From: Clostridiales bacterium
GTDB lineage: Bacteria; Bacillota; Clostridia; Lachnospirales; Lachnospiraceae
DNA length: 64,000 bases
Reading direction: 5' to 3'
NCBI GenBank assembly: GCA_003343625.1
Contig: QAKV01000036.1
Location: forward strand, 28,141 to 92,140
Numbering within the stretch: position 1 is the first letter of the stretch; the number at the start of each line of letters is the position of its first letter. This document shows positions 1-8,569 of the stretch, in pieces. The notes under the pieces were generated by a model. That model ran no database searches, was not told the origin of the DNA, and was given only the letters and a program-made list of their open reading frames with translations. The translations under genes were made by a program, and so were the position numbers.

Positions 1-1
1 C

Positions 2-1516
2 GACGTCAGTTTCAGCCCCCGTCTGGGGCTTTTGCTGCCCTATACCCCGCTCCATCTGCTCCTGATGGATCCGGACTTCGGCGGGCCGGATCTTCTGGTG
101 ATGACCAGCGCCAACGCTTCCGGCTGCCCCGTCCTCACCGACAACGAAGAAGCAGTTTCGATCCTTTCGGGGATCGCGGACGGATTTCTGCTCCACGACC
201 GCCCTATCGAAAACCGCTGTGACGATTCCCTCCTGATGGAAGTGGACGGAAGCCCCTACTTTTTCCGCCGCAGCAGAGGATATACCCCCCAGCCCCTTCA
301 GGCCGACCGGGATGTGTCCGGCATTTGCGCCCTGGGCGCCGAGCAGAAAGCGTCCTTCGCCCTGGGCAGGGAGCGATACATTTTTTTGTCGCCTCATATA
401 GGGGATTTAAAAAATCTGGAAACGCTGGATCATTACGAAACCACGCTGAAAACCTTTTACCGCCTGTTTCGGATTTCGCCCTCCCTTCTGGTCTGCGATC
501 TGCACCCGGACTATTTTTCCACCGGGATCGCCCGCAGCATGGCGCAAAAAAAGGGACTGCCCCTGCTGCAAGTCCAGCATCACTGGGCCCATATGGCCGC
601 CTGTATGGCGGACAACCGGCTGAAAGGGCCCGCCTTCGGCATCGTCTGGGACGGCGCCGGGCTGGGAACCGACGGCTCCATCTGGGGCGGGGAATTTCTG
701 GAGGGGGATTACCGCTCTTTCCACCGTCTGGGCAGTATCCGCCCGATCCGCCTCCCCGGAGGGGATCGATCCGTCATGGAAATCGGTCGGCTGGCCCTGT
801 CGCTGCTCTCGGATGCCGGACTGCTCTCTGCCGACAGCGGGCCTCGGCCCGGCGGGAGCTTTCGCTCCGGCGATGTCCCGTCAGCACAAAAGCGGCGGGC
901 CGCAGAGGAGTTCGTCCCGCTGGATGCCGACCGCTTTCAGGCGGTATGCGCCCTGCTCTCCTCCGGCCTGTCCTGTCCCGAAGCCAGCAGCATGGGGCGT
1001 CTGTTCGACGGCTTCTGCGCTCTCCTGCTGGGAACGGGCAACGTTTCCTATGAAGGAGAAGGGCCGGCGAGGCTGGAAGCGCTGTCCCTGCCAAACCGGT
1101 TTTCCGTTCCGGGTCGCCCTCTGCCGTCCTGCCCCTGGCCTCTGGAATTTTATCGGGAGGGAGAGCTGAGGCGATTCGATATCCGCCCCCTGGTGCGGGC
1201 CGCGGTTTCGGAACTCCTCTCGGGCTGTGAGCCCGGCGAAATCGCTTATCGCTTGCTTGTGACCCTCTGCCATATGGCGAAGGATCAATGTCTCGCTTTA
1301 AATCCCGGGCGGCTGCCCGTGGTTTTGTCCGGCGGTGTCTTCCAGAACCGTTTTCTTCTCGACGGCGTCACCGCTCTTTTGACCGATGCCGGATATCGGG
1401 TCTTCCATCACAGGCGGGTATCGCCGAACGACGAGGGACTCTGCCTGGGGCAGCTGTCCATCGCCGCCGAAAAAAGGAGGAATGAAGATGTGCCTTGCTA
1501 TACCTATGAAAATTAA
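2..1516 (+). CDS. hypF: Carbamoyltransferase HypF, C-terminal part (5' end outside window)
   Basis: HypF makes the thiocarbamate on HypE that becomes the CN ligands of the [NiFe]-hydrogenase active site. The frame is open from the window edge, so the acylphosphatase, zinc-finger and most of the YrdC-like domains lie upstream. The visible part starts in the end of the YrdC-like domain (LPYTPLHLLL, then VMTSANASG) and continues into the Kae1-like carbamoyltransferase domain. That domain shows QHHWAHMAA at about nt 572-600 (metal-binding His pair), GIVWDGAGLGTDGSIWGGE, and the C-terminal VVLSGGVFQNRFLL near nt 1320-1360. The 3' end overlaps hypC by 29 nt, which suggests translational coupling in a hyp operon. 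Identity is secure; only the missing 5' part limits the call. Confidence 0.95.
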   Translation, partial: DVSFSPRLGLLLPYTPLHLLLMDPDFGGPDLLVMTSANASGCPVLTDNEEAVSILSGIADGFLLHDRPIENRCDDSLLMEVDGSPYFFRRSRGYTPQPLQADRDVSGICALGAEQKASFALGRERYIFLSPHIGDLKNLETLDHYETTLKTFYRLFRISPSLLVCDLHPDYFSTGIARSMAQKKGLPLLQVQHHWAHMAACMADNRLKGPAFGIVWDGAGLGTDGSIWGGEFLEGDYRSFHRLGSIRPIRLPGGDRSVMEIGRLALSLLSDAGLLSADSGPRPGGSFRSGDVPSAQKRRAAEEFVPLDADRFQAVCALLSSGLSCPEASSMGRLFDGFCALLLGTGNVSYEGEGPARLEALSLPNRFSVPGRPLPSCPWPLEFYREGELRRFDIRPLVRAAVSELLSGCEPGEIAYRLLVTLCHMAKDQCLALNPGRLPVVLSGGVFQNRFLLDGVTALLTDAGYRVFHHRRVSPNDEGLCLGQLSIAAEKRRNEDVPCYTYEN

Positions 1517-1706
1517 AAAAATCGCCCGCCCTCTGGCCACCGCCGAAGCGGGCGGACTGGATCAGGAGGTTCGGGTGGATCTGATCGAAGATCTTTCGCC
1601 CGGCGATTACGTGATCGTCCACGCCGGGTTCGCCATTCAGAAAATGACGGAAGAGGAAGCCCGGGAAAATCTCAGGCTGCTGGAGGATATCAAAAATGCG
1701 CTGTGA
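1488..1706 (+). CDS. hypC: Hydrogenase assembly chaperone HypC/HybG
   Basis: Small chaperone of 72 residues that carries the Fe(CN)2CO unit with HypD and delivers it to the hydrogenase large subunit. The start is ATG 1488 rather than ATG 1482, because AGGAGG at 1475-1480 is 7 nt from 1488 but only 1 nt from 1482, and because the family requires the N-terminus Met-Cys-Leu-Ala-Ile-Pro with the catalytic Cys2. Length is normal for the family. It overlaps hypF upstream by 29 nt and hypD downstream by 11 nt, so the three are tightly coupled. Confidence 0.96.
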   Translation: MCLAIPMKIKKIARPLATAEAGGLDQEVRVDLIEDLSPGDYVIVHAGFAIQKMTEEEARENLRLLEDIKNAL

Positions 1707-2799
1707 TTCCGCTTTTAAAGATCCCAAAGACGCGGAACTGATCCTGGAAAAACTGTCCGGGCTGACGAGGGCTGCCGGTTCGGTTCGGCTCATGGAAGTC
1801 TGCGGCACTCATACCATGTCCATCGCCAGAACCGGCTTAAAAAGCCTGTTGCCTCCGGAAATTTCCCTTCTTTCCGGCCCCGGCTGCCCTGTCTGCGTCA
1901 CCCCTGCAGGGGCGATGGACGCGATTTTTTCTCTGGCCGAAGATCCCCGCATTCTGATCGCCAGCTATGGCGATCTCCTTCGGGTTCCCGGGACGCGGAG
2001 AGGAAACAGCCTGTTTTCCTTAAAGGCGACAGGCGCCCGGGTGGAATCCGTCTACTCCCCCGTCGATGCCCTGCAGCTGGCCGCCGCCCATCCGGAACTG
2101 GAGGTGGTCTTTTTAGGAGTCGGCTTTGAAACCACTGCCCCGGGAACCGCAGCCTGCATTCTGGAAGCCGCTTCCCGGAATCTGTCCAACTTTTCCGTCC
2201 TCTGCCTGCTCAAGCGCACGGAACCGGCGCTGCGTTCCCTGATCGAAGCGGATGATTTCAACGTCAACGGTTTTCTCTGCCCCGGCCATGTGGCCACCGT
2301 CATCGGTGCCGACGCCTTTTCCTTCCTGCCCAAAGACTACGGGCTTCCTGCGGTGATCGGCGGCTTCGAAGCTGCGGATCTTTTATATTCCGTAGCGGAT
2401 CTGATGCGGATGCTCGCAAAGGGCAGCCCTGCGCTGAAGAACGAATATGTCCGGGCGGTGCGCCCCGAAGGGAACCCCGCCGCCGTGAGGTTGATGGATC
2501 GCGTCTTTTCTCCCTGCGACGCCTGTTGGAGAGGGCTGGGCACAGTTTCGGGCGGAGGGTTTTCCATCCGCGAAGAATTCGCCTCCTGGGATGCCGCCCG
2601 AAAGTTCGGCTTTTCTTTCGCCGATGGCGCCGAGCCCCCCGGCTGTCGCTGCGCCCAGGTGATCCGCGGCGTGACGGCGCCTGCGGATTGCGCGCTGTTC
2701 GGCAAAGTCTGCACGCCTCAGGATCCGGTGGGGCCCTGCATGGTTTCCTCCGAAGGCGCCTGTGCGGCAGCATACCGGTATCAGCAGATCCCTTTATGA
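1696..2799 (+). CDS. hypD: Hydrogenase formation protein HypD
   Basis: Iron-sulfur scaffold (367 aa, full length) on which the Fe(CN)2CO moiety is built together with HypC and HypE. Conserved motifs are visible in order: CGTHTMSIARTGL near residue 36, GPGCPVCVTP near residue 64, FLCPGHVATVIG near residue 193, and the C-terminal cysteine cluster CRCAQVIRG, VCTPQDPVGPCMVSSEGAC that binds the 4Fe-4S cluster. It starts inside hypC and is followed after 54 nt by hypE. No key residue is missing. Confidence 0.96.
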   Translation: MRCDSAFKDPKDAELILEKLSGLTRAAGSVRLMEVCGTHTMSIARTGLKSLLPPEISLLSGPGCPVCVTPAGAMDAIFSLAEDPRILIASYGDLLRVPGTRRGNSLFSLKATGARVESVYSPVDALQLAAAHPELEVVFLGVGFETTAPGTAACILEAASRNLSNFSVLCLLKRTEPALRSLIEADDFNVNGFLCPGHVATVIGADAFSFLPKDYGLPAVIGGFEAADLLYSVADLMRMLAKGSPALKNEYVRAVRPEGNPAAVRLMDRVFSPCDACWRGLGTVSGGGFSIREEFASWDAARKFGFSFADGAEPPGCRCAQVIRGVTAPADCALFGKVCTPQDPVGPCMVSSEGACAAAYRYQQIPL

Positions 2800-2853
2800 A
2801 AGGGAACATTCCCCAAGGAAGGTTTTCGACCACAGAAAGGAGCTCAAACGAAC

Positions 2854-3870
2854 ATGGATGAAAGAATCACTCTGGACTACGGCAGCGGCGGCCAGAAAAC
2901 CGCCGATCTGATCGATTCCCTCCTCTTGCCCGCTCTTTCCAATCCGGCGTTGGACGATCTGGGGGACGGTGCGGTGCTGGCCGGCAGCGACCGGCTGGTC
3001 TTCTCCTCGGACAGCTTCGTGGTATCCCCCTGGAGATTTCCCGGCGGAGACATCGGACGGCTCTGCGTCTGCGGCACCATAAACGACCTTTGCATGGCCG
3101 GCGGCCTGCCCAAATATCTGAGCCTTTCCCTGATCCTGGAGGAGGGGTTCCCCGTTTCCGACCTGCGGGAAATCATCGCTTCCATCTCCGATGAAGCCAG
3201 TCGCGCCGGCGTCATCGTGGCCACCGGGGATACGAAAGTGGTGGAACGCGGAAAGGGGGACGGCATTTACATCAACACGGCCGGAATCGGTTTTCTGCGC
3301 GCTCCTTCTCTGGGAAAGGAACGGATTCAGGAAGGGGACCGGGTGCTTTTGAGCGGCAGCGCCGGCTGCCACGGCGCTGCGGTGATGATGGCCAGAGCGG
3401 GCCTGACTTCCGCAGGCTCCGGAAATCGTGGGAACGCGCTGATTTCCGACTGCGCTCCCCTGACGGAACTGTCCGCAGCCGCCCTGGCCTCCGGCCGTAT
3501 CCGCCTGATGCGGGATCCCACCAGGGGCGGCGTCGCTACCACCCTGAATGAATTCGTGGAAAACGGGCCCTTTGGCATCGAGCTGGATGAGGCGTCCGTG
3601 CCGGTGGATCCTCCCGTTTCGGCTGCCTGCGATCTCCTGGGGCTGGATCCTTTCTACTGCGCCTGTGAAGGAAGAATGCTGGCAGTCGTCGCCCCCGAAG
3701 ACGCGGACGCGGTTCTGGCCGCCCTGCGCCGCACGCCGGGCGGAGAACAGGCGGCCTGCATCGGTACCGTCACCGGAAAACGGCCGGGATGCGTACTGCT
3801 CAACACCCTCCTGGGCGGGAAACGGATGCTTCCGAAGCTGAGCGGCATGCAGCTGCCCCGCATCTGCTGA
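2854..3870 (+). CDS. hypE: Hydrogenase expression/formation protein HypE
   Basis: AIR-synthase-fold ATPase (338 aa) that dehydrates the carbamoyl group received from HypF on its C-terminal cysteine to a thiocyanate. N-terminal motif LDYGSGGQKTADLI, the AIRS motif LDDLGDGAVL near residue 33, GTINDLCMAGG near residue 75, and the functional C-terminus Pro-Arg-Ile-Cys are all present, so the enzyme should be active. The ribosome binding site AAAGGAG precedes ATG 2854. Last gene of the hyp operon here; hypA and hypB and the hydrogenase itself are not in the window, so they lie upstream or elsewhere. Confidence 0.96.
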   Translation: MDERITLDYGSGGQKTADLIDSLLLPALSNPALDDLGDGAVLAGSDRLVFSSDSFVVSPWRFPGGDIGRLCVCGTINDLCMAGGLPKYLSLSLILEEGFPVSDLREIIASISDEASRAGVIVATGDTKVVERGKGDGIYINTAGIGFLRAPSLGKERIQEGDRVLLSGSAGCHGAAVMMARAGLTSAGSGNRGNALISDCAPLTELSAAALASGRIRLMRDPTRGGVATTLNEFVENGPFGIELDEASVPVDPPVSAACDLLGLDPFYCACEGRMLAVVAPEDADAVLAALRRTPGGEQAACIGTVTGKRPGCVLLNTLLGGKRMLPKLSGMQLPRIC

Positions 3871-3906
3871 TCTGCAAACGGCCATCTTCATGCCGGATCG
3901 GACGCA

Positions 3907-4753
3907 TCAGATGAAAAGCGGCGGGGTTCCTTCCTTCGTCCATTCCGTGGCGCCCGCCGTTCCAACGGCCCGGGCGCCACAGCGATTCGCGAAGCGGGCG
4001 CATTCCACCGCATCTCTTCCTTTGGACAGGGCGAACAGAAAACCGGCGGCGAAGCTGTCCCCCGCCCCGGTAGTATCCATGCAGTTTTTCGCAGGAAAGG
4101 CGGGCACCGAAATCCGATGGGAACGATCCCGCAAGAAACATCCTTTCCCTCCCCTCTTGATGACAGCGCAGCGCTTTCCCCATCGCTTCCACGGTCTCCC
4201 CGTTTTTCGGCCGGGTCATGTCCGCGCACACCAGCATCCCCCTCCTCTTGCATTCGCCGAACAGCTCCTCCAGTTCCTCCGCCCCAAGAAGGGGAGAAAC
4301 GAAAATGCTGGCCATGCAGAAAATGTCCGCTTTTTGCGGCAGTTGGTCCAAAATATCCTCTTTGCTCAGCCGGCGCAGACTCCCGTTCGGATCGGTCAGG
4401 AAATTTCTTTCCCCGCCCTTTTGAACCAAAACCACGTTGATGCCTGTATCCATTTTCTTCCTGACCGCGCCTTCTCCAACGGAAATCCCGCATTCCCCGC
4501 AATGCCTCAGGATCAGCCTTCCGGCCATGTCATCGCCCAGCGCGGTCAGAAGCGATACCTGCAAAGAGCCCGCATCCATCGATCGGGCCAAATGAGCCAA
4601 TACAGTGGCCTCGTTGAGCGCATCCCCTCCTGTAGAAAGCCGGATCCCGTCCGTAGGGCTGGAGCCCGTCAAAAATACCTCCGGGCCGACAGAGACCGCC
4701 ACAACATCCAGAATGGCCGCTCCCGCTATAACGATCCCGGTTTTCTCTCCCAT
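3907..4753 (-). pseudogene. PfkB/ribokinase-family sugar kinase, internal deletion and frameshift
   Basis: The first ~194 codons (ATG 4753, preceded by GAGAAGGG) match the PfkB fold: IVIAGAAILDVV, STGGDALNEA substrate loop, and DMTRPKNGE before the lid/linker. Just after codon ~194 (nt ~4165-4172) the homology jumps to another frame, which reads AVIKRGGKGCFL and then the catalytic motif DTTGAGDSFAAGF to the normal end at 3907. The segment normally carrying DYxxPNxxEA and about 35-45 residues is absent. The lesion is therefore an out-of-frame internal deletion, not a simple base miscall. Alternative ATGs at 4771 and 4786 are less well placed. It is convergent with hypE. Substrate cannot be assigned. 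Confidence 0.85.
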
Positions 4754-4857
4754 ATCCCTTCTCTTTTCCATTTCTTTCCTTTCCATTCATATCCGCGTTT
4801 ACCGCAGAATAGGATAATGCATAATCATCCATTCATCCAAAGGAGTATCACGCATAC

Positions 4858-6672
4858 ATGGCTACAGGTTTTCTCATGATACAGGCCCGGACGGCGAACG
4901 ACGCGCTGCCCCTGCCCGGCGTTTCGGTAAAAATTCTGGACGCACAGAATCAGCTTCTGTACGATCTGATCACCGATGCGAACGGCCAGACCGAAACCGT
5001 TTCTCTCCCCACTGTAGAAAAAAACCTCTCCCTTCAGCCCGACTACGAAGGCTCTCCGTACACCGCTTATCGGGCCATCGCCCAGGCAGACGGTTTTCAG
5101 ACCCTGTACGTTTCCGGCATCAATATCTTCGACGGAATCACAGCCGTCCAGCCCGCTCCCCTGACCCCCATGGGGGAACGCCAGCAGACGCCTGGGCGGA
5201 CGGAAATCGTGATCGGAAAGCCGGCCATCCAGCAAAACGATCCCTGGAATCAGGAGGGCCCTGTGGTGGAACCCCTCATTCTGCGCCAGGTAGTGATCCC
5301 CAACCCCATTACGGTTCATCTGGGCCGCCCGTCTTCCGCTGCCGCGAACGTTCAGGTTTCCTTCCCCGACTACGTGAAAAACGTGGCCAGCAGCGAAATC
5401 TACCCCACCTGGCCTGCAGCTTCCCTCACCGCCAACATCTACGCCATCATTACCTTCGCCTTAAACCGGGTGTTCACCGAATGGTACCGGAGTCAGGGAT
5501 ATCCCTTCGATATCACGAACAGTACCTCTTACGACCAATACTTCGTCTACGGCAGAACGATCTATGATTCTATCAGCCGGATTGTGGATCAGATCTTCCA
5601 TCAATATGTCCGCCGGGAGGGGCACAATGTCCCGTACTTTACTTCCTTCTGCAACGGCACCACCGCTACCTGCAGGGGGCTGTCGCAGTGGGGGACGGTC
5701 AATCTGGCTCAGCAGGGGCTGGATCCCCTGCAGATCCTTCGCTATTATTATCCCGACGACGTGGAAATCGCCACGGCCGATGCCGTCACAGATGTTCTGG
5801 TTTCCTATCCTGGCACCGTCCTCCGTCCGGGAAGCTCCGGCCTGGATGTTCAAACCATCCAGACCTACTTAAACCGAATCCGTCAAAACTACCCCGCTAT
5901 TCCCGCTATCACGGATCCGGAAGGCACCTTCGGCAACAGCACCCTGGCGGCGGTGAAAAAATTCCAGAGCGTTTTCGGCCTGACCCCGGACGGTCTGGTG
6001 GGGCCCGCCACCTGGAACAAAATTTCCTATATTTATGCCGCTGTTACCAGGCTGGCCGATCTGGAAAGCGAAGGCACCTCTCTCGGAATCGGAACCGTAC
6101 CGCCCTCTTCCGTTCTCCGTTTAGGCTCCAGGGGGCAGGATGTGCTCACGCTGCAGGCGATTTTAAGCCTCATCAGCGAGTTTTATCCCTCCGTTCCCCG
6201 GCTCGCACAAAATGGCATTTTCGACACGCAGACCCAGCAGGCCGTGATCGCCTTTCAGCAGCTGATGCGGCTCAATCCGGATGGAATCGTCGGCCCCGCC
6301 ACCTGGAGTGCCCTGTATGATACTTATCTCGGGATTCTGGAAAACACGCCTTCCTCTCCGGACTCCGGAACGATCGAGTACACCGTCCAGCCCGGAGATA
6401 CGCTCTGGCTTCTCTCCCGGCGTTTCGGCACCACCGTGGATGCGATCAAAGCTCTCAACAACCTGACCTCCGATATGCTTTACATCGGGCAAAAGCTTCT
6501 GATCCCGGCGGACGGGGCAACGCCGTCCTTTTCCTACACGGTTCAGCCCGGAGATACGCTCTGGCTTCTCTCCCGGCGCTTCAATACCACCGTGGATGCG
6601 ATCAAGGCTCTCAACGGCCTGACCTCTGATCTTCTGTCCATCGGGCAGGTGCTGCAGATTCCGGAAAGCTGA
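4858..6672 (+). CDS. SleC-like spore cortex/cell-wall protein with SpoIID-like, PG-binding and LysM domains
   Basis: 604 aa, start ATG 4858 after AAAGGAG. Residues ~1-100 form a carboxypeptidase-regulatory-like beta domain (GFLMIQARTANDALPLPGV..). Residues ~190-305 resemble the SpoIID/LytB fold, ending in CRGLSQWGTVNLAQQGLDPLQILRYYYP, as in clostridial SleC cortex-lytic enzymes. Two PG_binding_1 domains follow (about 320-395 and 417-490, each ending PDGxVGPATW), then two LysM domains (about 507-550 and 559-603). No signal peptide is obvious, as in SleC-type proteins made inside the mother cell. Known SleC proteins are cortex lytic transglycosylases; the extra LysM pair is a less usual tail. 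Enzymatic activity is inferred from the fold only. Confidence 0.8.
   Translation: MATGFLMIQARTANDALPLPGVSVKILDAQNQLLYDLITDANGQTETVSLPTVEKNLSLQPDYEGSPYTAYRAIAQADGFQTLYVSGINIFDGITAVQPAPLTPMGERQQTPGRTEIVIGKPAIQQNDPWNQEGPVVEPLILRQVVIPNPITVHLGRPSSAAANVQVSFPDYVKNVASSEIYPTWPAASLTANIYAIITFALNRVFTEWYRSQGYPFDITNSTSYDQYFVYGRTIYDSISRIVDQIFHQYVRREGHNVPYFTSFCNGTTATCRGLSQWGTVNLAQQGLDPLQILRYYYPDDVEIATADAVTDVLVSYPGTVLRPGSSGLDVQTIQTYLNRIRQNYPAIPAITDPEGTFGNSTLAAVKKFQSVFGLTPDGLVGPATWNKISYIYAAVTRLADLESEGTSLGIGTVPPSSVLRLGSRGQDVLTLQAILSLISEFYPSVPRLAQNGIFDTQTQQAVIAFQQLMRLNPDGIVGPATWSALYDTYLGILENTPSSPDSGTIEYTVQPGDTLWLLSRRFGTTVDAIKALNNLTSDMLYIGQKLLIPADGATPSFSYTVQPGDTLWLLSRRFNTTVDAIKALNGLTSDLLSIGQVLQIPES
6379..6669 (+). 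repeat. Tandem LysM-coding repeat (two units, 156-nt offset)
   Basis: The LysM units starting at 6379 and 6535 are near-identical in DNA as well as protein: both encode TVQPGDTLWLLSRRF and TTVDAIKALN, and the stretch covering GDTLWLLSRR is identical at most third positions. This points to a recent in-gene duplication or gene conversion. Confidence 0.85.
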
Positions 6673-6686
6673 GGCTTCGGGTGCGG

Positions 6687-6740
6687 AAAGGGCAGATCGA
6701 AGGACTTTTCCATGTCGCTTTGACTGCCCTTTTCTTTCCG
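6687..6740 (+). terminator. Rho-independent terminator after the SleC-like gene
   Basis: AAAGGGCAG (6687-6695) pairs with CTGCCCTTT (6724-6732) 28 nt later, followed by a T-rich stretch (TTTCTTTCCGCTTTCGC then a run of T near 6748-6754). It lies 15 nt after the stop codon. Confidence 0.55.
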
Positions 6741-6902
6741 CTTTCGCTTTTTTTATTGTACCATAATTCCTTCCCTGTCGGAACGTCTTTTGCTCCGACC
6801 GTTTCCCATCTCCGCTTTCGCGCTTTCCTCCCCGAAATCTGTTGTGCTTTTTTCGAAAATCAGTTACACTTTTCATAGAATAACAAATAGGAGGGTTTTC
6901 CG

Positions 6903-8198
6903 ATGAAACAGGACATGATCGTCATTTTGGATCTGGGAAGCACACAGAATACCGTGTTGGCCAGAGAAATCAGGGATCTGGGAGTTTACAGCGAAATCTA
7001 TCCCCACGATATCGCTCCGCAGACGCTCAAAGAGCTCCCCAACGTCAGGGGCGTCATCCTTTTCGGCGGGGAAAACAGGGTTGTGGACGGGCAGGAAATC
7101 GATGTGGATCCGGCGCTTTACGATACCGGTCTGCCTTTTATGGCTATCGATCACGCGCCCGCGAAATGCAGTCTGACCTTTTCCGGCTGGGAGCAGGCGC
7201 AGCCCCATATCCGCGAATTCGTATTCGAAACCTGTCACGCCCGGGCCAACTGGAACATGAAAAACTTCATCGACGACCAGGTGGAAGCCATCCGCGCGCA
7301 GGTAGGGAACGGCAAAGTGCTTCTGGCCCTTTCCGGCGGCGTGGACAGCTCCGTGGTCGCCGCGCTTTTGGTCAAAGCCATCGGCAAACAGCTGGTCTGC
7401 GTCCACGTCAACCACGGTCTGATGCGCAAAGGCGAATCCGAAAGCGTCATCGAAGTGTTCAAAAACCAGATGGATGCCAACCTGATTTATGTGGACGCCA
7501 CGGATCGATATCTGGACAAGCTGGCCGGCGTAGCGGACCCGGAGCAAAAGCGCAAGATCATCGGAGCGGAATTCATCCGCATTTTCGAGGAAGAAGCGCG
7601 TAAACTGGACGGCATCGACTTTCTGGGACAGGGTACCATTTATCCCGACATCATCGAAAGCGGAACCAAGACCGCCAAAATGGTCAAATCCCATCACAAT
7701 GTGGGAGGGCTCCCCGAAGATCTGAAGTTCCGGTTGGTGGAGCCTTTAAAGCAGTTATTTAAGGATGAAGTCCGCCAGTGCGGTCTTCAGTTGGGCCTTC
7801 CCGAGAGCATGGTGTATCGCCAGCCTTTCCCGGGGCCCGGTTTGGGCGTTCGCTGTCTGGGGGCTATCACCAGAGAACGGCTGGAAGCGGTTCGCGAATC
7901 CGATGCCATTCTGCGGGAGGAATTCGAGCGGGCCGGCCTGAGCAGGAAGGTATGGCAGTATTTCACCGTGGTTCCGGATTTCAAGTCCGTCGGGGTGCGC
8001 GACAACGCCCGCTGTTTTGACTATCCCGTCATCATCCGCGCGGTCAACACCGTAGACGCCATGACGGCCACCGTCGAACGGCTGGATTGGGACGTTCTGG
8101 AACGCATCACTTCCCGGATCATGAAAGAAGTCAAAAATGTCAACCGGGTCTGCTACGATATCAGCCCGAAGCCCACGGCGACGATCGAGTGGGAGTGA
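6903..8198 (+). CDS. guaA: GMP synthase with truncated, triad-less glutamine amidotransferase domain
   Basis: Converts XMP to GMP with ATP and an amide donor. 431 aa against the usual 510-525. The ATP-pyrophosphatase domain is complete: LALSGGVDSSVVAALL at residues ~140-155, the FLGQGTIYPDIIES segment, RQPFPGPGLGVR, and the conserved C-terminus KPTATIEWE. The N-terminal class I glutaminase domain keeps its start (VILDLGSTQN, LFGGENRVV) and its end (FVFETCHARANW) but lacks the GxCYGMQ nucleophile segment and the region with the catalytic His-x-Glu; the equivalent position reads MAIDHAPAKC. About 80 residues are missing in frame. The enzyme is predicted to use free ammonia or a separate glutaminase subunit. 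RBS AGGAGGG is 7 nt from ATG 6903. It stands alone. Confidence 0.93.
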   Translation: MKQDMIVILDLGSTQNTVLAREIRDLGVYSEIYPHDIAPQTLKELPNVRGVILFGGENRVVDGQEIDVDPALYDTGLPFMAIDHAPAKCSLTFSGWEQAQPHIREFVFETCHARANWNMKNFIDDQVEAIRAQVGNGKVLLALSGGVDSSVVAALLVKAIGKQLVCVHVNHGLMRKGESESVIEVFKNQMDANLIYVDATDRYLDKLAGVADPEQKRKIIGAEFIRIFEEEARKLDGIDFLGQGTIYPDIIESGTKTAKMVKSHHNVGGLPEDLKFRLVEPLKQLFKDEVRQCGLQLGLPESMVYRQPFPGPGLGVRCLGAITRERLEAVRESDAILREEFERAGLSRKVWQYFTVVPDFKSVGVRDNARCFDYPVIIRAVNTVDAMTATVERLDWDVLERITSRIMKEVKNVNRVCYDISPKPTATIEWE

Positions 8199-8264
8199 GG
8201 GGCTGGCATCCGTTGTTGGATTCGTTTTCCGGCGGAGGATGCAGCGAAAGGATTGGATATAAAA

Positions 8265-8564
8265 ATGCGAGAAAAAGAAAAAGTGTTTTTGCGAACTATG
8301 AAATTTATTAAACCTTATCGCAGAACATTTGCAGCGCGCATTGTGCTCACAATTTTAAACGCTGTCATGGGGCTGGTAGCCAGTTATGGCACTTCGATGG
8401 TAATCCGGGCTGCGCAGGAGAAAAGCTCAGTTTGGCTTTTGCGTGGAAGCATTGTCTTAATAGTAAGTTTAACGGTAGAGGCAATATCTGTAGTCTCTGG
8501 CGCTTTTTTGATGTCCCGGGTGAGTTACGGGAGTCTCAGAGATATCCGGAACGAGGCTGCTTAA
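8265..8564 (+). pseudogene. ABC exporter N-terminal transmembrane fragment, truncated
   Basis: About 99 codons from ATG 8265 (or TTG 8253) resemble the start of a type IV ABC exporter: charged N-terminus, FIKPYRRTFAARIVLTIL and two hydrophobic segments, then the start of the first intracellular coupling region (VSYGSLRDIRNEAA). Reading then stops at 8564, where a full exporter would continue for about 480 more residues including the ATPase. Base composition is more AT-rich than the neighbours. The break lies within a few bases of the truncated end of the abiEii remnant on the other strand, so a deletion or rearrangement joined two incomplete genes. Confidence 0.7.
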
Positions 8565-8569
8565 ATTGC

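Noticed and set aside
3890-4879. 329-codon open frame on the plus strand
   Set aside because: Antisense of the PfkB pseudogene; low-complexity basic translation, no ribosome site.
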